DNA of 64,000 bases from Rhodocyclaceae bacterium (GCA_018262775.1 JADFDU010000022.1:145929-209928); one strand, 5' to 3'. Shown: positions 32,012-41,739, counted from the stretch's first letter. Program-made: numbers and translations. The notes: generated by a model from the letters alone, not told the origin.

Positions 32012-32948
32012 GCAAAGCCAAGGCCTCCAGGCAATCCTGAAAATGTCGTGCACCCTGGCCCAGCGGGATTTCCCTGGTGGGCAGGCGCAGGCCGTATGCA
32101 AGCCCCTGGGCGTGGGCATCGAGCAACCAGCGCGTCAGGCGCGACAGGCGTGCCTCGGCCCCCAGGTCGGGCGGCAATGCGTTCCAGTCAAGCCAGACCT
32201 GGGTGGTGCTGGCACCGGTGAATTGCTTGGTAAGCAGTTGCTGTCCGCGGGCGACCGCCTTCCATGCGACATGGCGCGGCGAATCGGCGGGCTGATGCGT
32301 GCGCAGTCCGGAGAAGTCCTCGGTACCCTGGCCGTTGCGCGAGCCGCCCGACTCACCGGAAGCCGACAGGGGCAACGGTGGCGCGGACTGCTCGGGTCGG
32401 GGATAGACGAGACAGCGCATGTCCGGCTCGACATAGCTCCAGGCGCGTACCAGGCACAGGGGGAAGCGCGACGCCAGCGTGACACGGCCCGGGCGCAGCC
32501 AGCCGCGCCGATGCGTCACCAGCGGCAAGTCGACCGAAGTCGATGCATTGGCGGGCGCATCGGTTGCAACCGTGCTCCCGCCTTCGACCTGCAAACTGAT
32601 GGCAAAGCGGCCCTGATTTCGTCGGTTGTGCAATTGCAGGCCGAAGCGCGCCGTGTCTCCGGCAAAGACGGGCTCGACGTGGCCGGGCGCGATTTCAAGC
32701 TGCACCAGATTGCGGAAGGTATGCAGCAGGGTGACCAGGCCCAGCCCCGCAAGCAGGAAAGTCAGCGCATAGCCCAGGCTCAGGTTGTAGTTGATGGCGC
32801 CGATCAGCATGAACCCGAGCGCGGCGGCGAAGGCCAGGCCGGCTTGCGTCGGCAGGACATAGACACGCCGCTGCGTGAGGACGATCGGCGCGACCTCGGG
32901 GCCGTAAAGACGGAATAGCCAGCGCTTGAACGACGCCGCGGCCTGCAT
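32001..32948 (-). CDS. DUF58 domain-containing protein
   Basis: 315 residues. Two adjacent membrane helices near residues 30-75 are followed by a beta-rich region and the DUF58 core with DFSGLRTHQPADSPRHVAWKA (about 195-230) and the acidic DWNALP segment, a von Willebrand-A-like fold. Its partner is always a MoxR ATPase, here four bases upstream, and a TgpA-like protein downstream. The set is believed to be a membrane-linked chaperone/maturation system, and the precise role is unknown. Confidence 0.9.
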   Translation of the reverse strand: MQAAASFKRWLFRLYGPEVAPIVLTQRRVYVLPTQAGLAFAAALGFMLIGAINYNLSLGYALTFLLAGLGLVTLLHTFRNLVQLEIAPGHVEPVFAGDTARFGLQLHNRRNQGRFAISLQVEGGSTVATDAPANASTSVDLPLVTHRRGWLRPGRVTLASRFPLCLVRAWSYVEPDMRCLVYPRPEQSAPPLPLSASGESGGSRNGQGTEDFSGLRTHQPADSPRHVAWKAVARGQQLLTKQFTGASTTQVWLDWNALPPDLGAEARLSRLTRWLLDAHAQGLAYGLRLPTREIPLGQGARHFQDCLEALALHGD

Positions 32949-32952
32949 TTAT

Positions 32953-33939
32953 CTACGGCAGGGGGACGGCGGCGATCAAGGTCGCAGCGATGTCGGCGGA
33001 GGAGGCGTTCGGCGCGCCGCTGGCCGCATGCAGGCGGTGCCCCGCCACGGCTGGCAACACGGCCTGGATATCCTCGGGCAGGACCAGGTCGCGCCGGTCG
33101 ATCAGGGCCCAGGCGCGGGCGGCGCGCAACAAGGCCAGCGCGGCGCGCGGACTGAGTCCGGCTTCGTATTCCGGCGAGCGGCGGGTGTATTCGGCGAGGG
33201 CCTGCACATAGGCGATCAACGCCTCGGCGGCATGCACTTCGCGTACGGCCCGTTGCAGTTCGATCAGTTCGCCGGGTTCCATGCACGGGTTCAGGCTGGC
33301 GACCATGTCGCGCCGGTCGGCACCAGCCAGGAGTTCGCGCTCGGCTGCCTGGTCCGGATAACCCATCTCGATGCGCATCAGGAATCGGTCAAGCTGTGAT
33401 TCCGGCAACGGGAAAGTGCCGATCTGGTGATAGGGGTTCTGCGTGGCGATGACGAAGAACGGCTCGGGCAGGGGGCGCGTCTCGCCTTCGCAAGTGACCT
33501 GATGCTCCTCCATCGCCTCGAGCAGTGCGCTTTGGGATTTCGGTGTGGCGCGGTTGATTTCATCGACGAGGATGACCTGGGCGAAGATCGGCCCAGGATG
33601 GAACTGGAAACTCCCCGAATTCCGATCGTAAATGGACACGCCGATGATGTCTGCCGGTAGCATGTCGGCGGTGCATTGGATACGGTGAAAATTCAGGCCG
33701 AGCAGCCTCGCCAGGACATGGGCCAGTATGGTTTTGCCCACGCCCGGCAAATCCTCGATGAGCAAATGTCCGCGTGCCAGCAGGCAGGCCAGGGCGAGAC
33801 GAATCTGGTGTTCCTTGCCCAGCACGATACGGCCGGCATGATGAATCGCTGCGTGTAACGGGGAGGTCGGCATGGGGGTGGGCGGGTATGACTTGAGGCG
33901 GATGCTGCAATCGGTGGATAATGACGACAGTAGCGACAT
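32953..33939 (-). CDS. MoxR-family AAA+ ATPase
   Basis: Cytoplasmic chaperone ATPase; 328 residues from the ATG at 33939, which has AAGGTGGA upstream. An internal ATG at 33873 would give 306 residues and is possible. Walker A EDLPGVGKT, the MoxR-specific RIQCTADMLPADIIG, Walker B ILVDEINRATPKSQSALLEAMEE, sensor 1 FFVIATQNP and LPESQLDRFLM are all present. First gene of the moxR-DUF58-tgpA-mltB operon, divergent from the HDAC-like gene with 49 bases between starts. Confidence 0.92.
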   Translation of the reverse strand: MSLLSSLSTDCSIRLKSYPPTPMPTSPLHAAIHHAGRIVLGKEHQIRLALACLLARGHLLIEDLPGVGKTILAHVLARLLGLNFHRIQCTADMLPADIIGVSIYDRNSGSFQFHPGPIFAQVILVDEINRATPKSQSALLEAMEEHQVTCEGETRPLPEPFFVIATQNPYHQIGTFPLPESQLDRFLMRIEMGYPDQAAERELLAGADRRDMVASLNPCMEPGELIELQRAVREVHAAEALIAYVQALAEYTRRSPEYEAGLSPRAALALLRAARAWALIDRRDLVLPEDIQAVLPAVAGHRLHAASGAPNASSADIAATLIAAVPLP

Positions 33940-33988
33940 TCTATTGTAATTCCACCTTGAGAAGACCCGGAGAGGTTCTGGGCTTGAA

Positions 33989-34912
33989 ATGACAACCGCC
34001 TTCATTACCCATCGCGACTGCTGGCTGCACGACATGGGCACCCAACATCCCGAATGCCCAGAGCGCCTGTCCGCCATCAGCGATCGGCTGATCGCCTCGG
34101 GACTGGACATGTATCTGTCTTTCTACGACGCGCCGCTGGCGACAATGGAGCAGCTCACTCGGGTTCATCCACCCGAGTACGTGCGCGGCATTGCCGAGAG
34201 CGCGCCGCAGAGCGGCATCGTCCATCTCGATCCGGATACTGCGATGAGCGCCGGCACATGGCAGGCGGCGCTGCATGCGGCGGGCGCCGGCGTGCTGGCG
34301 ACGGATCTGGTCATGCGCGGCGAGGTGGAGAACGCCTTCTGCAGTGTGCGGCCGCCGGGACACCACGCCGAGCGGGACAAGGCTATGGGGTTCTGCTTTT
34401 TCAACAACATTGCCATTGCAGCCACCCATGCACTCGAAGCGTACGGGCTGGAGCGGGTAGCGGTGGTCGATTTCGACGTGCATCACGGCAATGGCACCGA
34501 GGATGTTTTTGCCAACGATCCGCGCGTCCTCATGGTCGGCACCTTCCAGCATCCCTTCTACCCGTACACCGGGGCGGACGCGCCGGCGGCAAACATGGTC
34601 AATGTGCCGGTGCCGGCGGGCACGCGCAGCGAGGGATTCCGTCAGGCCGTTACGGACGTCTGGATGCCTGCACTGCGGAGTTTCGCTCCACAAGCGATCT
34701 TCATTTCCGCCGGCTTTGATGCGCATTATGAAGACGACATGGCATCGCTTGGGCTTGTCGAGGCCGACTATGCCTGGGTGACCCAGCAAATCAAGGCGGT
34801 TGCCGCTGAATCCGCGCAAGACCGCATCGTCTCGATGCTGGAGGGTGGCTATGCCCTGTCTGCCCTGGCGCGCAGCGTGACGACCCACATCAAGGTCCTG
34901 GCGGACTTGTAA
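33989..34912 (+). CDS. Histone deacetylase family protein (acetylpolyamine/acetoin-utilisation type amidohydrolase)
   Basis: Zinc-dependent deacetylase fold; 307 residues. It has HPECPERL near the N-terminus, the active-site segment [21 protein letters not shown], zinc ligands in [14 protein letters not shown] and [11 protein letters not shown], and the late LEGGY motif. The physiological substrate in bacteria of this class is uncertain (acetylated small molecules or proteins). Monocistronic by layout: divergent from moxR, and a GC-rich hairpin follows it. Confidence 0.93.
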   Translation: MTTAFITHRDCWLHDMGTQHPECPERLSAISDRLIASGLDMYLSFYDAPLATMEQLTRVHPPEYVRGIAESAPQSGIVHLDPDTAMSAGTWQAALHAAGAGVLATDLVMRGEVENAFCSVRPPGHHAERDKAMGFCFFNNIAIAATHALEAYGLERVAVVDFDVHHGNGTEDVFANDPRVLMVGTFQHPFYPYTGADAPAANMVNVPVPAGTRSEGFRQAVTDVWMPALRSFAPQAIFISAGFDAHYEDDMASLGLVEADYAWVTQQIKAVAAESAQDRIVSMLEGGYALSALARSVTTHIKVLADL

Positions 34913-34923
34913 GCCGGCGGGGA

Positions 34924-34942
34924 ACCGGCGCGTTGCGCCGGT
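34924..34942 (+). terminator. GC-rich hairpin after the HDAC-like gene
   Basis: Perfect 8-bp arms ACCGGCGC (34924-34931) and GCGCCGGT (34935-34942) with a three-base loop, 11 bases after the stop. No T run follows, so terminator function is only likely. Confidence 0.5.
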
Positions 34943-35027
34943 GTCTACACTTGCCAATGTGTTCATTTGTTTCCGGTGGCGGGCTTCATCAAGTAAAATC
35001 CATCGTTTTCATGCAAGCTTGGTTGAT

Positions 35028-35906
35028 ATGATTCAAGGTTCGATTGTCGCTATTGTTACCCCCATGCGGGAAGATGGCAGTCTTGATTTCCCGCGGCTCA
35101 AGTCCCTCGTGGATTTCCATGTTGCGGAAGGCACAGACGGCATCGTCATCGTCGGCACGACCGGCGAATCGCCCACGGTCGATGTCGGCGAACACTGCGA
35201 GTTGATCAAGGCGGCGGTCGAATATGCTGCCGGCCGCCTTCCCGTCATCGCGGGCACGGGCGGGAATTCAACGTCGGAGGCGATCGAACTGACGGCTTAT
35301 GCCAGACAGGTCGGTGCCGCGGCTTCGCTCAATGTGGTGCCCTACTACAACAAGCCGACGCAGGAAGGCCTTTTCCGCCATTTCAAGGCAATTGCCGAAG
35401 CGGTGGATTTGCCGATGATCCTTTACAACGTACCCGGCCGCACAGTGGCCGACATGAGCAACGATACCGCACTGCGCCTGGCGCAGGTGCCTGGCATCGT
35501 CGGCATCAAGGATGCCACCGGTAACCTGGAGCGCGGCACGGACCTCATCAAGCAGGCCCCCAAGGAGTTTGCCCTGTACAGTGGTGACGACGCCAGTGCG
35601 CTGGCCTTCATCCTGTTGGGCGGCCACGGTACGATTTCGGTGACCGCCAATGTGGCGCCGCGCCTGATGCACGAAATGTGCGTCGCGGCGCAGGCCGGGG
35701 AGGTGGTCAAGGCGCGCGAGATCAATATGCGCCTGCTGGGCCTGCACCGCCACCTGTTCGTCGAGGCCAACCCGATCCCGGTGAAGTGGGCGGTCAGTCG
35801 CATGGGCCTGACGGATGCGGGTATCCGCCTGCCCCTGACGCCGCTGTCGCCCGAATATCACGAGTGCGTGCATCAGGCCATGTGTGAAGCAGGCGTTGCC
35901 GTTTGA
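35028..35906 (+). CDS. dapA: 4-hydroxy-tetrahydrodipicolinate synthase
   Basis: Condenses pyruvate with aspartate semialdehyde, the first committed step to lysine and diaminopimelate; 292 residues, exactly the E. coli length. Start [21 protein letters not shown] (pyruvate contact Thr-Thr near 44-45), the Tyr in ILYNVPGRT near 133, and the Schiff-base Lys in [11 protein letters not shown] near 161. It precedes bamC as in many proteobacteria. The substrate supplier lysC is also in this window (43.2 kb). Confidence 0.97.
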   Translation: MIQGSIVAIVTPMREDGSLDFPRLKSLVDFHVAEGTDGIVIVGTTGESPTVDVGEHCELIKAAVEYAAGRLPVIAGTGGNSTSEAIELTAYARQVGAAASLNVVPYYNKPTQEGLFRHFKAIAEAVDLPMILYNVPGRTVADMSNDTALRLAQVPGIVGIKDATGNLERGTDLIKQAPKEFALYSGDDASALAFILLGGHGTISVTANVAPRLMHEMCVAAQAGEVVKAREINMRLLGLHRHLFVEANPIPVKWAVSRMGLTDAGIRLPLTPLSPEYHECVHQAMCEAGVAV

Positions 35907-35991
35907 ATATGAAGTTTCAGGACGGACTGATACCACCCGCGCCGGCGGGCGTTATGCCTGAATCCAATCCGAATCCAATGAAAGGCGGGGC

Positions 35992-37125
35992 ATGATCCGC
36001 ATGTGGCCGAGACTGTTATTCCTGTTTGCTTTTTCGCTGATGCTGGCAGGATGTTCCAGCATGTCGATAGAGACGAAGAAAATCGACTACAAGTCGGCAG
36101 GCAAATTGCCACCGCTGGAGATTCCGCCCGACCTGACGTCACCCAACCGCGACGAACGCTATGCGGTTCCGGATATTTCGCCACACGGTTCTGCCACCTA
36201 CTCCGCCTACAGTTCCGAACGTACCGGCACGAAGGACGCCGCTGCGCAGGAAGTACTGCCGCAGGTGGACAAGATGCGTGTCGAGCGCGCTGGCAGCCAG
36301 CGCTGGCTGGTGGTGACAGGTACGCCTGACAAACTGTGGCCAATGCTCAAGGATTTCTGGCAGGAACTGGGCTTCATCGTCAATCTGGAACTGCCTGACG
36401 CGGGCATCATGGAAACCGACTGGGCGGAAAACCGCGCCAAGCTGCCGCAGGACATGATCCGCGCCACGCTCGGCAAGTTCCTTGACCAGGTCTATTCGAC
36501 GCCCGAGCGCGACAAGTTCCGCACCCGCCTGGAGATAGGTGCTGAGGCAGGCACTACGGAAATCTACATCAGCCACCGCGGCATGTACGAGGTGTATGCC
36601 ACCGAAGGCCAGGATCGCACCATGTGGCAACCCCGGCCACCGGATCCCGAACTCGAGGCGGAGATGCTGCGCCGGCTGATGGTGCGGCTGGGCACCGAAG
36701 AAAATCGCTCGAAAACCCTGATAGCTGCCGGGCCGGGGAAGGAAGAGCGAGCCAAACTGATCCGGCCGGCAGGTAGCATCGGTTCACTGCAGCTACAGGA
36801 AGCCTTCGATCGTTCCTGGCGCCGAGTTGGCCTGGCGCTGGACCGTGTTGGTTTCACCGTGGAGGACCGGGATCGGGCCAAGGGGCTCTATTTCGTCCGC
36901 TATGTCGACCCGGAAAGCGGAGACGGCAAGAAGTCTGAAGGCGGGTTTCTCAGCAAGCTGAAATTCTGGGACAGCGGCAAACCGGCGGCTAATCAGCAGT
37001 ACCGTATCCTGGTCCAGGGTGAGGGCGGCGAAAGCACCGTGAAAATATTGACCCGCGAAGGTGGTGCGGATAACTCTGAAACCGCGAAAAAGATTCTCAG
37101 CCTGCTCTACGACCAGTTGAAATAA
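35992..37125 (+). CDS. bamC: Outer membrane protein assembly factor BamC
   Basis: Lipoprotein subunit of the BAM complex; 377 residues. It has a signal with lipobox LAGC (Cys near 21), then the BamC N-terminal DYKSAGKLPPLEIPPDLTSP segment that contacts BamD, and two helix-grip domains (about 100-215 and 260-375; QRWLVVTGTPDKLWPMLKDFWQELGF and SWRRVGLALDRVGFTVEDRDR). The order dapA-bamC is conserved. Its stop overlaps the next ATG by one base. Confidence 0.93.
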   Translation: MIRMWPRLLFLFAFSLMLAGCSSMSIETKKIDYKSAGKLPPLEIPPDLTSPNRDERYAVPDISPHGSATYSAYSSERTGTKDAAAQEVLPQVDKMRVERAGSQRWLVVTGTPDKLWPMLKDFWQELGFIVNLELPDAGIMETDWAENRAKLPQDMIRATLGKFLDQVYSTPERDKFRTRLEIGAEAGTTEIYISHRGMYEVYATEGQDRTMWQPRPPDPELEAEMLRRLMVRLGTEENRSKTLIAAGPGKEERAKLIRPAGSIGSLQLQEAFDRSWRRVGLALDRVGFTVEDRDRAKGLYFVRYVDPESGDGKKSEGGFLSKLKFWDSGKPAANQQYRILVQGEGGESTVKILTREGGADNSETAKKILSLLYDQLK

Positions 37126-37892
37126 TGCGATTTGCCTCGCTGGGAAGCGGCAGCCGTGGTAATGCCATGCTGGTCGAGGCAGGTGCAACCCGCCTCCTGC
37201 TCGATTGTGGATTTGGTCCGCGCGAGACGCTTTCCAAACTTGGCCGTCTTGGCCTGTCGCCTGAGGATCTGGCGGGCATACTCGTCACCCACGAACACAG
37301 CGATCACATCGGCGGGGTCTTCAAGCTGGCATGCCGTTATCGCCTGACTGTCTGGATGACGCACGGTACTTTTGCGGCTACGCCGCAAGGACGTGGCGAA
37401 GTCCCCGGCGCAGAGCTGATCGAAAGCCACGAGGCTTTCCAGGTCGGCGATCTGCATATCCATCCATTCCCTGTACCCCATGATGCACGCGAACCTGTCC
37501 AGTTCGTTTTTTCCGATGGTAGGCATCGTCTTGGAGTGGTGACCGACCTGGGATGCGCGACACCTCATGTGGAACAGATGCTGAGCGGCTGTGATGCGCT
37601 GGTGCTGGAATGTAATCACGACACGGACATGCTCCTGAGAGGCGGCTATCCTCCTCATTTGAAATGGCGCATTGCCAGCCGCTTCGGCCATCTCGACAAT
37701 AAAACCTCTGCCACGCTGCTCGCCGCACTGGATACCCATAAGCTGCAGCATCTGATTGCCGCGCATTTGAGCCAGCAGAACAATACGCCGGCTTTGGCAC
37801 GTACCGCGCTGGCTGGCGTGTTAGGTTGCGCCGAGGCTTGGGTGGGCGTCGCTGATCAGGATGAAGGGTTTGACTGGCGTGCCTTTACATAG
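37125..37892 (+). CDS. MBL-fold metallo-hydrolase (YycJ/WalJ-like)
   Basis: 255 residues, metallo-beta-lactamase fold. N-terminal MRFASLGSGSRGNAMLVE and metal motif ILVTHEHSDHIGGV near residues 53-65, then LGVVTDLGCATPHV and LVLECNHDTDML with the final HLSQQNNTP, the pattern of the YycJ/WalJ group of predicted exonuclease-like hydrolases. The substrate is unknown. It is coupled to bamC by a one-base overlap and ends in a strong terminator. Confidence 0.9.
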   Translation: MRFASLGSGSRGNAMLVEAGATRLLLDCGFGPRETLSKLGRLGLSPEDLAGILVTHEHSDHIGGVFKLACRYRLTVWMTHGTFAATPQGRGEVPGAELIESHEAFQVGDLHIHPFPVPHDAREPVQFVFSDGRHRLGVVTDLGCATPHVEQMLSGCDALVLECNHDTDMLLRGGYPPHLKWRIASRFGHLDNKTSATLLAALDTHKLQHLIAAHLSQQNNTPALARTALAGVLGCAEAWVGVADQDEGFDWRAFT

Positions 37893-37903
37893 AGGATAAA
37901 CAA

Positions 37904-37942
37904 GGCGAAAAAAAGCCGGCCCGCAGGCCGGCTTTTTTCGCC
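37904..37942. terminator. Rho-independent terminator, bidirectional
   Basis: GCCGGCC (37915-37921), loop CGCA, GGCCGGC (37926-37932), flanked by seven A and then six T, with outer GGCG/CGCC pairs. It lies between convergent genes. Confidence 0.9.
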
Positions 37943-37952
37943 GAGAAAGCAA

Positions 37953-38273
37953 TTACTTCTTGACGGCTTCCTTGGCGCCTTCGACAGCACCCTTGGCGGC
38001 TTCCTTGGCCATTTCCTTGACTTGGCTTTGGCCTTCCATGCCAGCGGGCTGGGCAGGGGGTGCGGCAGTCACATCGGCTGCGCCACCCATGCCGGACATG
38101 CCTTCCGTGCCCTTCGGGGCTTCCATACCGGCGGGTTGGGCCGGAGTAGCAGCCGGAGCGGGAGCCGGAGCAGCAGCCGGAGCGGGAGCAGCAACGGGCT
38201 TGGCTTCTTCTTTCTTGCCGCAGGCGGTCAGGGCCACGGCGACGAGGGCAGCTATGAGGAGAGAGTGTTTCAT
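37953..38273 (-). CDS. Small Ala/Pro-rich lipoprotein, hypothetical
   Basis: 106 residues. The ATG at 38273 has AAGGGA upstream; it gives a short signal MKHSLLIAALVAVALTAC with lipobox LTAC (Cys 18). The mature part is low-complexity: Ala-Pro repeats, Gly/Met-rich segments in which AQPAGME occurs twice, and a Lys/Ala amphipathic C-terminal helix (KEAAKGAVEGAKEAVKK). No catalytic motif is visible. Likely an envelope stress or structural lipoprotein; function unknown. Confidence 0.8.
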   Translation of the reverse strand: MKHSLLIAALVAVALTACGKKEEAKPVAAPAPAAAPAPAPAATPAQPAGMEAPKGTEGMSGMGGAADVTAAPPAQPAGMEGQSQVKEMAKEAAKGAVEGAKEAVKK

Positions 38274-38433
38274 TTGATATCCCTTATCGATAAAAGATAA
38301 TGTTTTGTTTGCAAGCAACCATCAAGATTCTGAGTTTGGCCAGAACGTATTCAGGCCAATCTGGATTCTAGCAAAATAACATAAAAAAAACATCTTTGTA
38401 CGGCGATGGCAGATGCGACCCGGACAGGGCGCA

Positions 38434-38940
38434 CTATAAACCCAAATGGGTTGCAGTGGCGCCGGGCACCGCCTCCAGCCAAAGATTTTCGAAGCGCTGG
38501 TGCCAGTCATGTATCTCGAGCGGCATATTCAAAAGCATCTTGCCGCGAAAATGATCGGCATGAAAGCGGATAACGCCGCTGGCTGAGTCTGCCAGCACAA
38601 AGCTGTCAGCGATGCTGCGCAGAGATTCCGGTGTCTGGCGTATGGAAAAGCAGTGGCTGTAACGCTTGAGCAGTCCCATCAGGCGCGGCGAGTAGCGCGT
38701 CAGGTGATCGAGATCATGCAGGATCACGCGCAGGCTGCGATCCGGCCCCCCGGTGAGAAAGGCGGTGATCATATCCGAGCGGACTCGGCTGTCCAGTTCC
38801 AGATTCTCGATATTGGCATCGAAGATGCAGAGCTCTTTCGTTGCGGCTGGCAAAACCGTGTTTATCGCCTGCTGATAGGCGGCACGGGTATCGAATGTTT
38901 CCTGGGAGGTGTTCGGCATAGGGAGTCGGGCTTCTTTCAT
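38434..38940 (-). CDS. Conserved hypothetical protein
   Basis: 168 residues from the ATG at 38940, preceded by AGGATG at suitable spacing; an ATG 21 bases inside is possible. No signal or membrane helix. Segments such as [29 protein letters not shown] and the end [25 protein letters not shown] read like a compact alpha/beta protein. The arrangement of a D...N..L strand and a late H-D region faintly recalls phospholipase-D-like folds, but no HKD motif is present. I do not recognise a function. Divergent from rlmD with 88 bases between starts. Confidence 0.75.
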   Translation of the reverse strand: MKEARLPMPNTSQETFDTRAAYQQAINTVLPAATKELCIFDANIENLELDSRVRSDMITAFLTGGPDRSLRVILHDLDHLTRYSPRLMGLLKRYSHCFSIRQTPESLRSIADSFVLADSASGVIRFHADHFRGKMLLNMPLEIHDWHQRFENLWLEAVPGATATHLGL

Positions 38941-39028
38941 TCGGACACATCCTAGGACAAGGTACGGACCGTTGCAAATCCTGCGGCGATGCATACAATT
39001 GCGCCTCCCATTCAGGCTGCCGCTAGCA

Positions 39029-40327
39029 ATGCCCGCAACCATCATCGAATCGCTTGACCACGAAGGCAGGGGTGTCGCCCACCACGAGGGCAAAACCATC
39101 TTTGTCGAAGGCGCCTTGCCGAAGGAACAGGTCGTTTACTCCAGCTACCGCAGGAAACCGAACTATGAACTGGCGACGGCAAACCGGATTCTGACGTCGA
39201 ACGCCTTGCGCGTCGAGCCGCGTTGCAGGCACTTCGGTATTTGCGGGGGCTGTAGCATGCAGCATCTCGATGCGTCTGGGCAGGCGGCAGCCAAACAGCG
39301 CGTGCTGGAGGATGCCTTCTGGCATATCGCGCGCATGCGGCCCGAAGTGGTGTATCCAGCCATCGGCGGACCCGCCTGGGGCTACCGTTCCCGTGCGCGG
39401 CTGTCGGTTCGTCTGGTGCCGAAGAAGGGTGGCGTGCTGGTGGGTTTTCACGAAAAGCGCAGCAGTTTCATCGCCGACATGGACAGTTGCGAAGTGCTGC
39501 CGCCATCGGTTTCAGAGCTTTTGCCCCAGCTTCGACGGCTTGTCGGCGCACTGTCGATTCCCAGCCAGCTACCGCAGATCGAGGCGGCCATCGGCGATGC
39601 CGTGACGGTGCTGATACTGCGCATCTTGCAGCCGCTGACGCGAGAGGATGAAGCGCTGGTGCGCGCATTTGCCGACGCGCACGGCATCCAGATCTGGCTG
39701 CAGCCGGAGGGCCCGGAGTCGGCCCATCCCTTTCATCCGCTTGATGCGCCGCCACTCGCTTACACCCTGCCGGATTTCGGCCTGCGCCTGCAATTCCGAC
39801 CCAACGAGTTCACCCAGGTGAATTACGGCATCAATCGCATGCTGCTGCGCCGCGCCATGCACCTCCTGCAGCCGCAGCCAGGAGAGCGGATTGGAGATCT
39901 GTTCTGTGGCCTGGGCAACTTTACGTTACCCATTGCACGTAGTGGCGCCTTGGTGTTTGGCGTGGAGGGTAGCCAGGTCCTGGTTCGCCGTGCCGGTGAG
40001 AACGCCGCCTTGAATGGGCTTGCGGACGCCACCTCGTTTGACGTCGCCAATCTCTTCAAAGCCTCACCGGAAATGCTTGCCGGCTGGGGGGAACTCGACA
40101 AGTGGCTGGTCGATCCACCACGTGAGGGTGCCATTGAACTGGTGAAGGCGATTGGCGCCGATAGCCCGCAGCGTATCGTTTATGTTTCCTGCAATCCTGC
40201 CACCTTGGCACGTGATGCGGCCGTGCTGGTGCATGATAAAGGCTACCGGCTCAAGGGCGCCGGCATCGCCAATATGTTTCCGCAGACATCCCACGTCGAG
40301 TCGATTGCCCTGTTCGAAAGGCAATAA
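39029..40327 (+). CDS. rlmD: 23S rRNA (uracil(1939)-C(5))-methyltransferase
   Basis: SAM-dependent RNA m5U methyltransferase; 432 residues. An N-terminal TRAM domain (about 1-60) is followed by the iron-sulfur cysteine cluster [15 protein letters not shown] (about 67-81, with a fourth Cys expected near SCEVLPP), then the catalytic domain with [25 protein letters not shown] and the nucleophile Cys in [13 protein letters not shown]. RlmD rather than TrmA by the iron-sulfur cluster and the TRAM domain. The ATG at 39029 gives the normal N-terminus. Confidence 0.95.
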   Translation: MPATIIESLDHEGRGVAHHEGKTIFVEGALPKEQVVYSSYRRKPNYELATANRILTSNALRVEPRCRHFGICGGCSMQHLDASGQAAAKQRVLEDAFWHIARMRPEVVYPAIGGPAWGYRSRARLSVRLVPKKGGVLVGFHEKRSSFIADMDSCEVLPPSVSELLPQLRRLVGALSIPSQLPQIEAAIGDAVTVLILRILQPLTREDEALVRAFADAHGIQIWLQPEGPESAHPFHPLDAPPLAYTLPDFGLRLQFRPNEFTQVNYGINRMLLRRAMHLLQPQPGERIGDLFCGLGNFTLPIARSGALVFGVEGSQVLVRRAGENAALNGLADATSFDVANLFKASPEMLAGWGELDKWLVDPPREGAIELVKAIGADSPQRIVYVSCNPATLARDAAVLVHDKGYRLKGAGIANMFPQTSHVESIALFERQ

Positions 40328-40330
40328 AAA

Positions 40331-40375
40331 AGGCGGCTGTTCGGCCGCCTGTCTTACTGGAGAAGGGCTTCTCCA
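40331..40375. terminator. Two hairpins between rlmD and the Bax-inhibitor gene
   Basis: AGGCGGC/GCCGCCT (40331-40350, preceded by A-rich sequence) is followed by a second perfect inverted repeat TGGAGAAG/CTTCTCCA (40358-40375). The genes converge here; the hairpins would end both transcripts, though the T runs are short. Confidence 0.65.
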
Positions 40376-40387
40376 TGCAAGGGACGT

Positions 40388-41080
40388 CTAGTCGCGCTCG
40401 CCAGCGAAAGCCAGAAGCAGGTTAAGCAGGTGCACGAAGAGATTGTAGATGTCCAGATAGAGAGCAAGCGTGGCGATGATGTAGTTGGTTTCGCCGCCGG
40501 TGACGATGCGGCTGACGTCATAAAGGATATAGGCTGAAAAGATCAGTACTGCAATGACCGAGATGGTCAGTGCAAGGGCCGGGATCTGCAGGAAAATGTT
40601 GGCCAGCATCGCCACGATGAGCAGGATGACGCCGATGAAGAGGAACTTGCCCATAAAGCTGAAGTCCCGCTTCGTTACGGTCGCGATCCCCGCCAGCGTG
40701 AAGAAGATGATGCTGGTGCCCGCCGCGGCGGTTGCGATAAGCATGCCGCCATTGCGGAAGCCCAAGCTAACCTGAAGAATCGGTCCCAGCATGATGCCCA
40801 TGAGAAAGGTGAATCCGAGCAGCAATACGACGCCCATGCCGCTGTCCTTGGTCTTCTGGATGCCCCACATGAAGCCCCAGGCAACCGCAAGGAACAGCAG
40901 GAAGGAAACGATGGGGCTGCCTGCCATGAAGGCGAAATTCAGTTGCACGCCGAGTAGCGCACCTACAGCGGTTGGCACCATGGTCAGAGCGAGCAGAAAA
41001 TAAGTATTGCGCAGGACGCGGTTCTGCCGCAAAGCCTTATCCTGGCTGACATGCCCGATGGTTTGAAGTGAGGGTTGCAT
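40388..41080 (-). CDS. Bax inhibitor-1/YccA family membrane protein
   Basis: Inner-membrane protein; 230 residues with seven predicted hydrophobic helices. The ATG at 41080 gives a soluble N-terminus (MQPSLQTIGHVSQDKALRQNRVLRNTY). Landmarks: LLFLAVAWGFMWG, LTISVIAVLIFSAYILYDVSRIV and the end ALYLDIYNLFVHLLNLL. E. coli YccA of this family modulates FtsH proteolysis, and other members leak calcium. The role here is inferred from the family only. Confidence 0.93.
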   Translation of the reverse strand: MQPSLQTIGHVSQDKALRQNRVLRNTYFLLALTMVPTAVGALLGVQLNFAFMAGSPIVSFLLFLAVAWGFMWGIQKTKDSGMGVVLLLGFTFLMGIMLGPILQVSLGFRNGGMLIATAAAGTSIIFFTLAGIATVTKRDFSFMGKFLFIGVILLIVAMLANIFLQIPALALTISVIAVLIFSAYILYDVSRIVTGGETNYIIATLALYLDIYNLFVHLLNLLLAFAGERD

Positions 41081-41170
41081 TGAATGCCTCCGGTGAGGTT
41101 GAGTTACAAGCGTAAGACTATCGAAGGTGGGTGGAAGTTTCAATCACTTCAAGAGGAAGGAATCTCGCCA

Positions 41171-41179
41171 TGATAAAAT
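41171..41179 (+). promoter_or_regulatory. Extended -10 promoter of tRNA-Ser(UGA)
   Basis: TGA followed by TAAAAT (41174-41179) forms an extended -10 element placed 12 bases before the tRNA. No clear -35 is seen. Confidence 0.6.
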
Positions 41180-41191
41180 TTTACCGGTGCG

Positions 41192-41281
41192 GGAAGGTTG
41201 GCAGAGTGGTTTAATGCACCGGTCTTGAAAACCGGCGTGTCCGCAAGGGCACCGTGAGTTCGAATCTCACACCTTCCGCCA
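41192..41281 (+). tRNA. tRNA-Ser (anticodon UGA)
   Basis: Acceptor GGAAGGT pairs with ACCTTCC. The anticodon TGA lies in loop CTTGAAA with stem CCGGT/ACCGG, the long variable arm GTGTCCGCAAGGGCAC is typical of serine tRNAs, and GCCA ends it. It is 90 bases long. Confidence 0.95.
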
Positions 41282-41283
41282 GG

Positions 41284-41739
41284 CTATTTCCTGATTTCCT
41301 CTCTTACGGCATCGGCCCAGCAATTCGGCGTCTCGTAGAGCCGCACCCGCTCCAGGTGCAGGTGATTGCCGTAGGTATCGCGATATACCCGGTCGAGCAG
41401 TTTGAAAGCCACGGTCGCCAGGTTTTCGGCAGTGGGTATCACGTCGAGTACCACAGTCTTGTGCCCAGGGAGATTTTCAAGGAAACTCATCAAGCCGGTG
41501 TCGCCGCGCCAGACGAGAAAAGCATGGTCCCAGGCATCGACCAGGCATTGCTTGGCCAGTGTCTTGACTTCCGAAAAATCCATTACCATTCCGTTCATGG
41601 GTGATCCGGCAAGAAGGATGATGTCGCCTTGCAAGGTGATCTCGATGGCATAGCGATGGCCATGCAAGTGGCGGCACTGACTCTGATGATCCGGGATGCG
41701 GTGGCCTGAATCGAATTCAAGGCGGCGGGTGATGCGCAT
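41284..41739 (-). CDS. queD: 6-carboxy-5,6,7,8-tetrahydropterin synthase (QueD)
   Basis: Second step of queuosine/7-deazaguanine synthesis; 151 residues of the PTPS fold. The zinc-binding His residues are in FDSGHRI and HLHGHRY, with the catalytic Cys in the CRHLHGH context. The later VMDFSEVKTLAKQCLVDAWDHAFL and PTAENLATVAFKLL segments are standard. It lies head to head with a radical SAM gene. That neighbour is not a typical QueE, so the context alone does not prove a full que cluster here. Confidence 0.93.
   Translation of the reverse strand: MRITRRLEFDSGHRIPDHQSQCRHLHGHRYAIEITLQGDIILLAGSPMNGMVMDFSEVKTLAKQCLVDAWDHAFLVWRGDTGLMSFLENLPGHKTVVLDVIPTAENLATVAFKLLDRVYRDTYGNHLHLERVRLYETPNCWADAVREEIRK

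Noticed and set aside
32012..32119. 36-residue extension of the transglutaminase protein
   Set aside because: The region codes for the DUF58 C-terminus in another frame and has no signal character.
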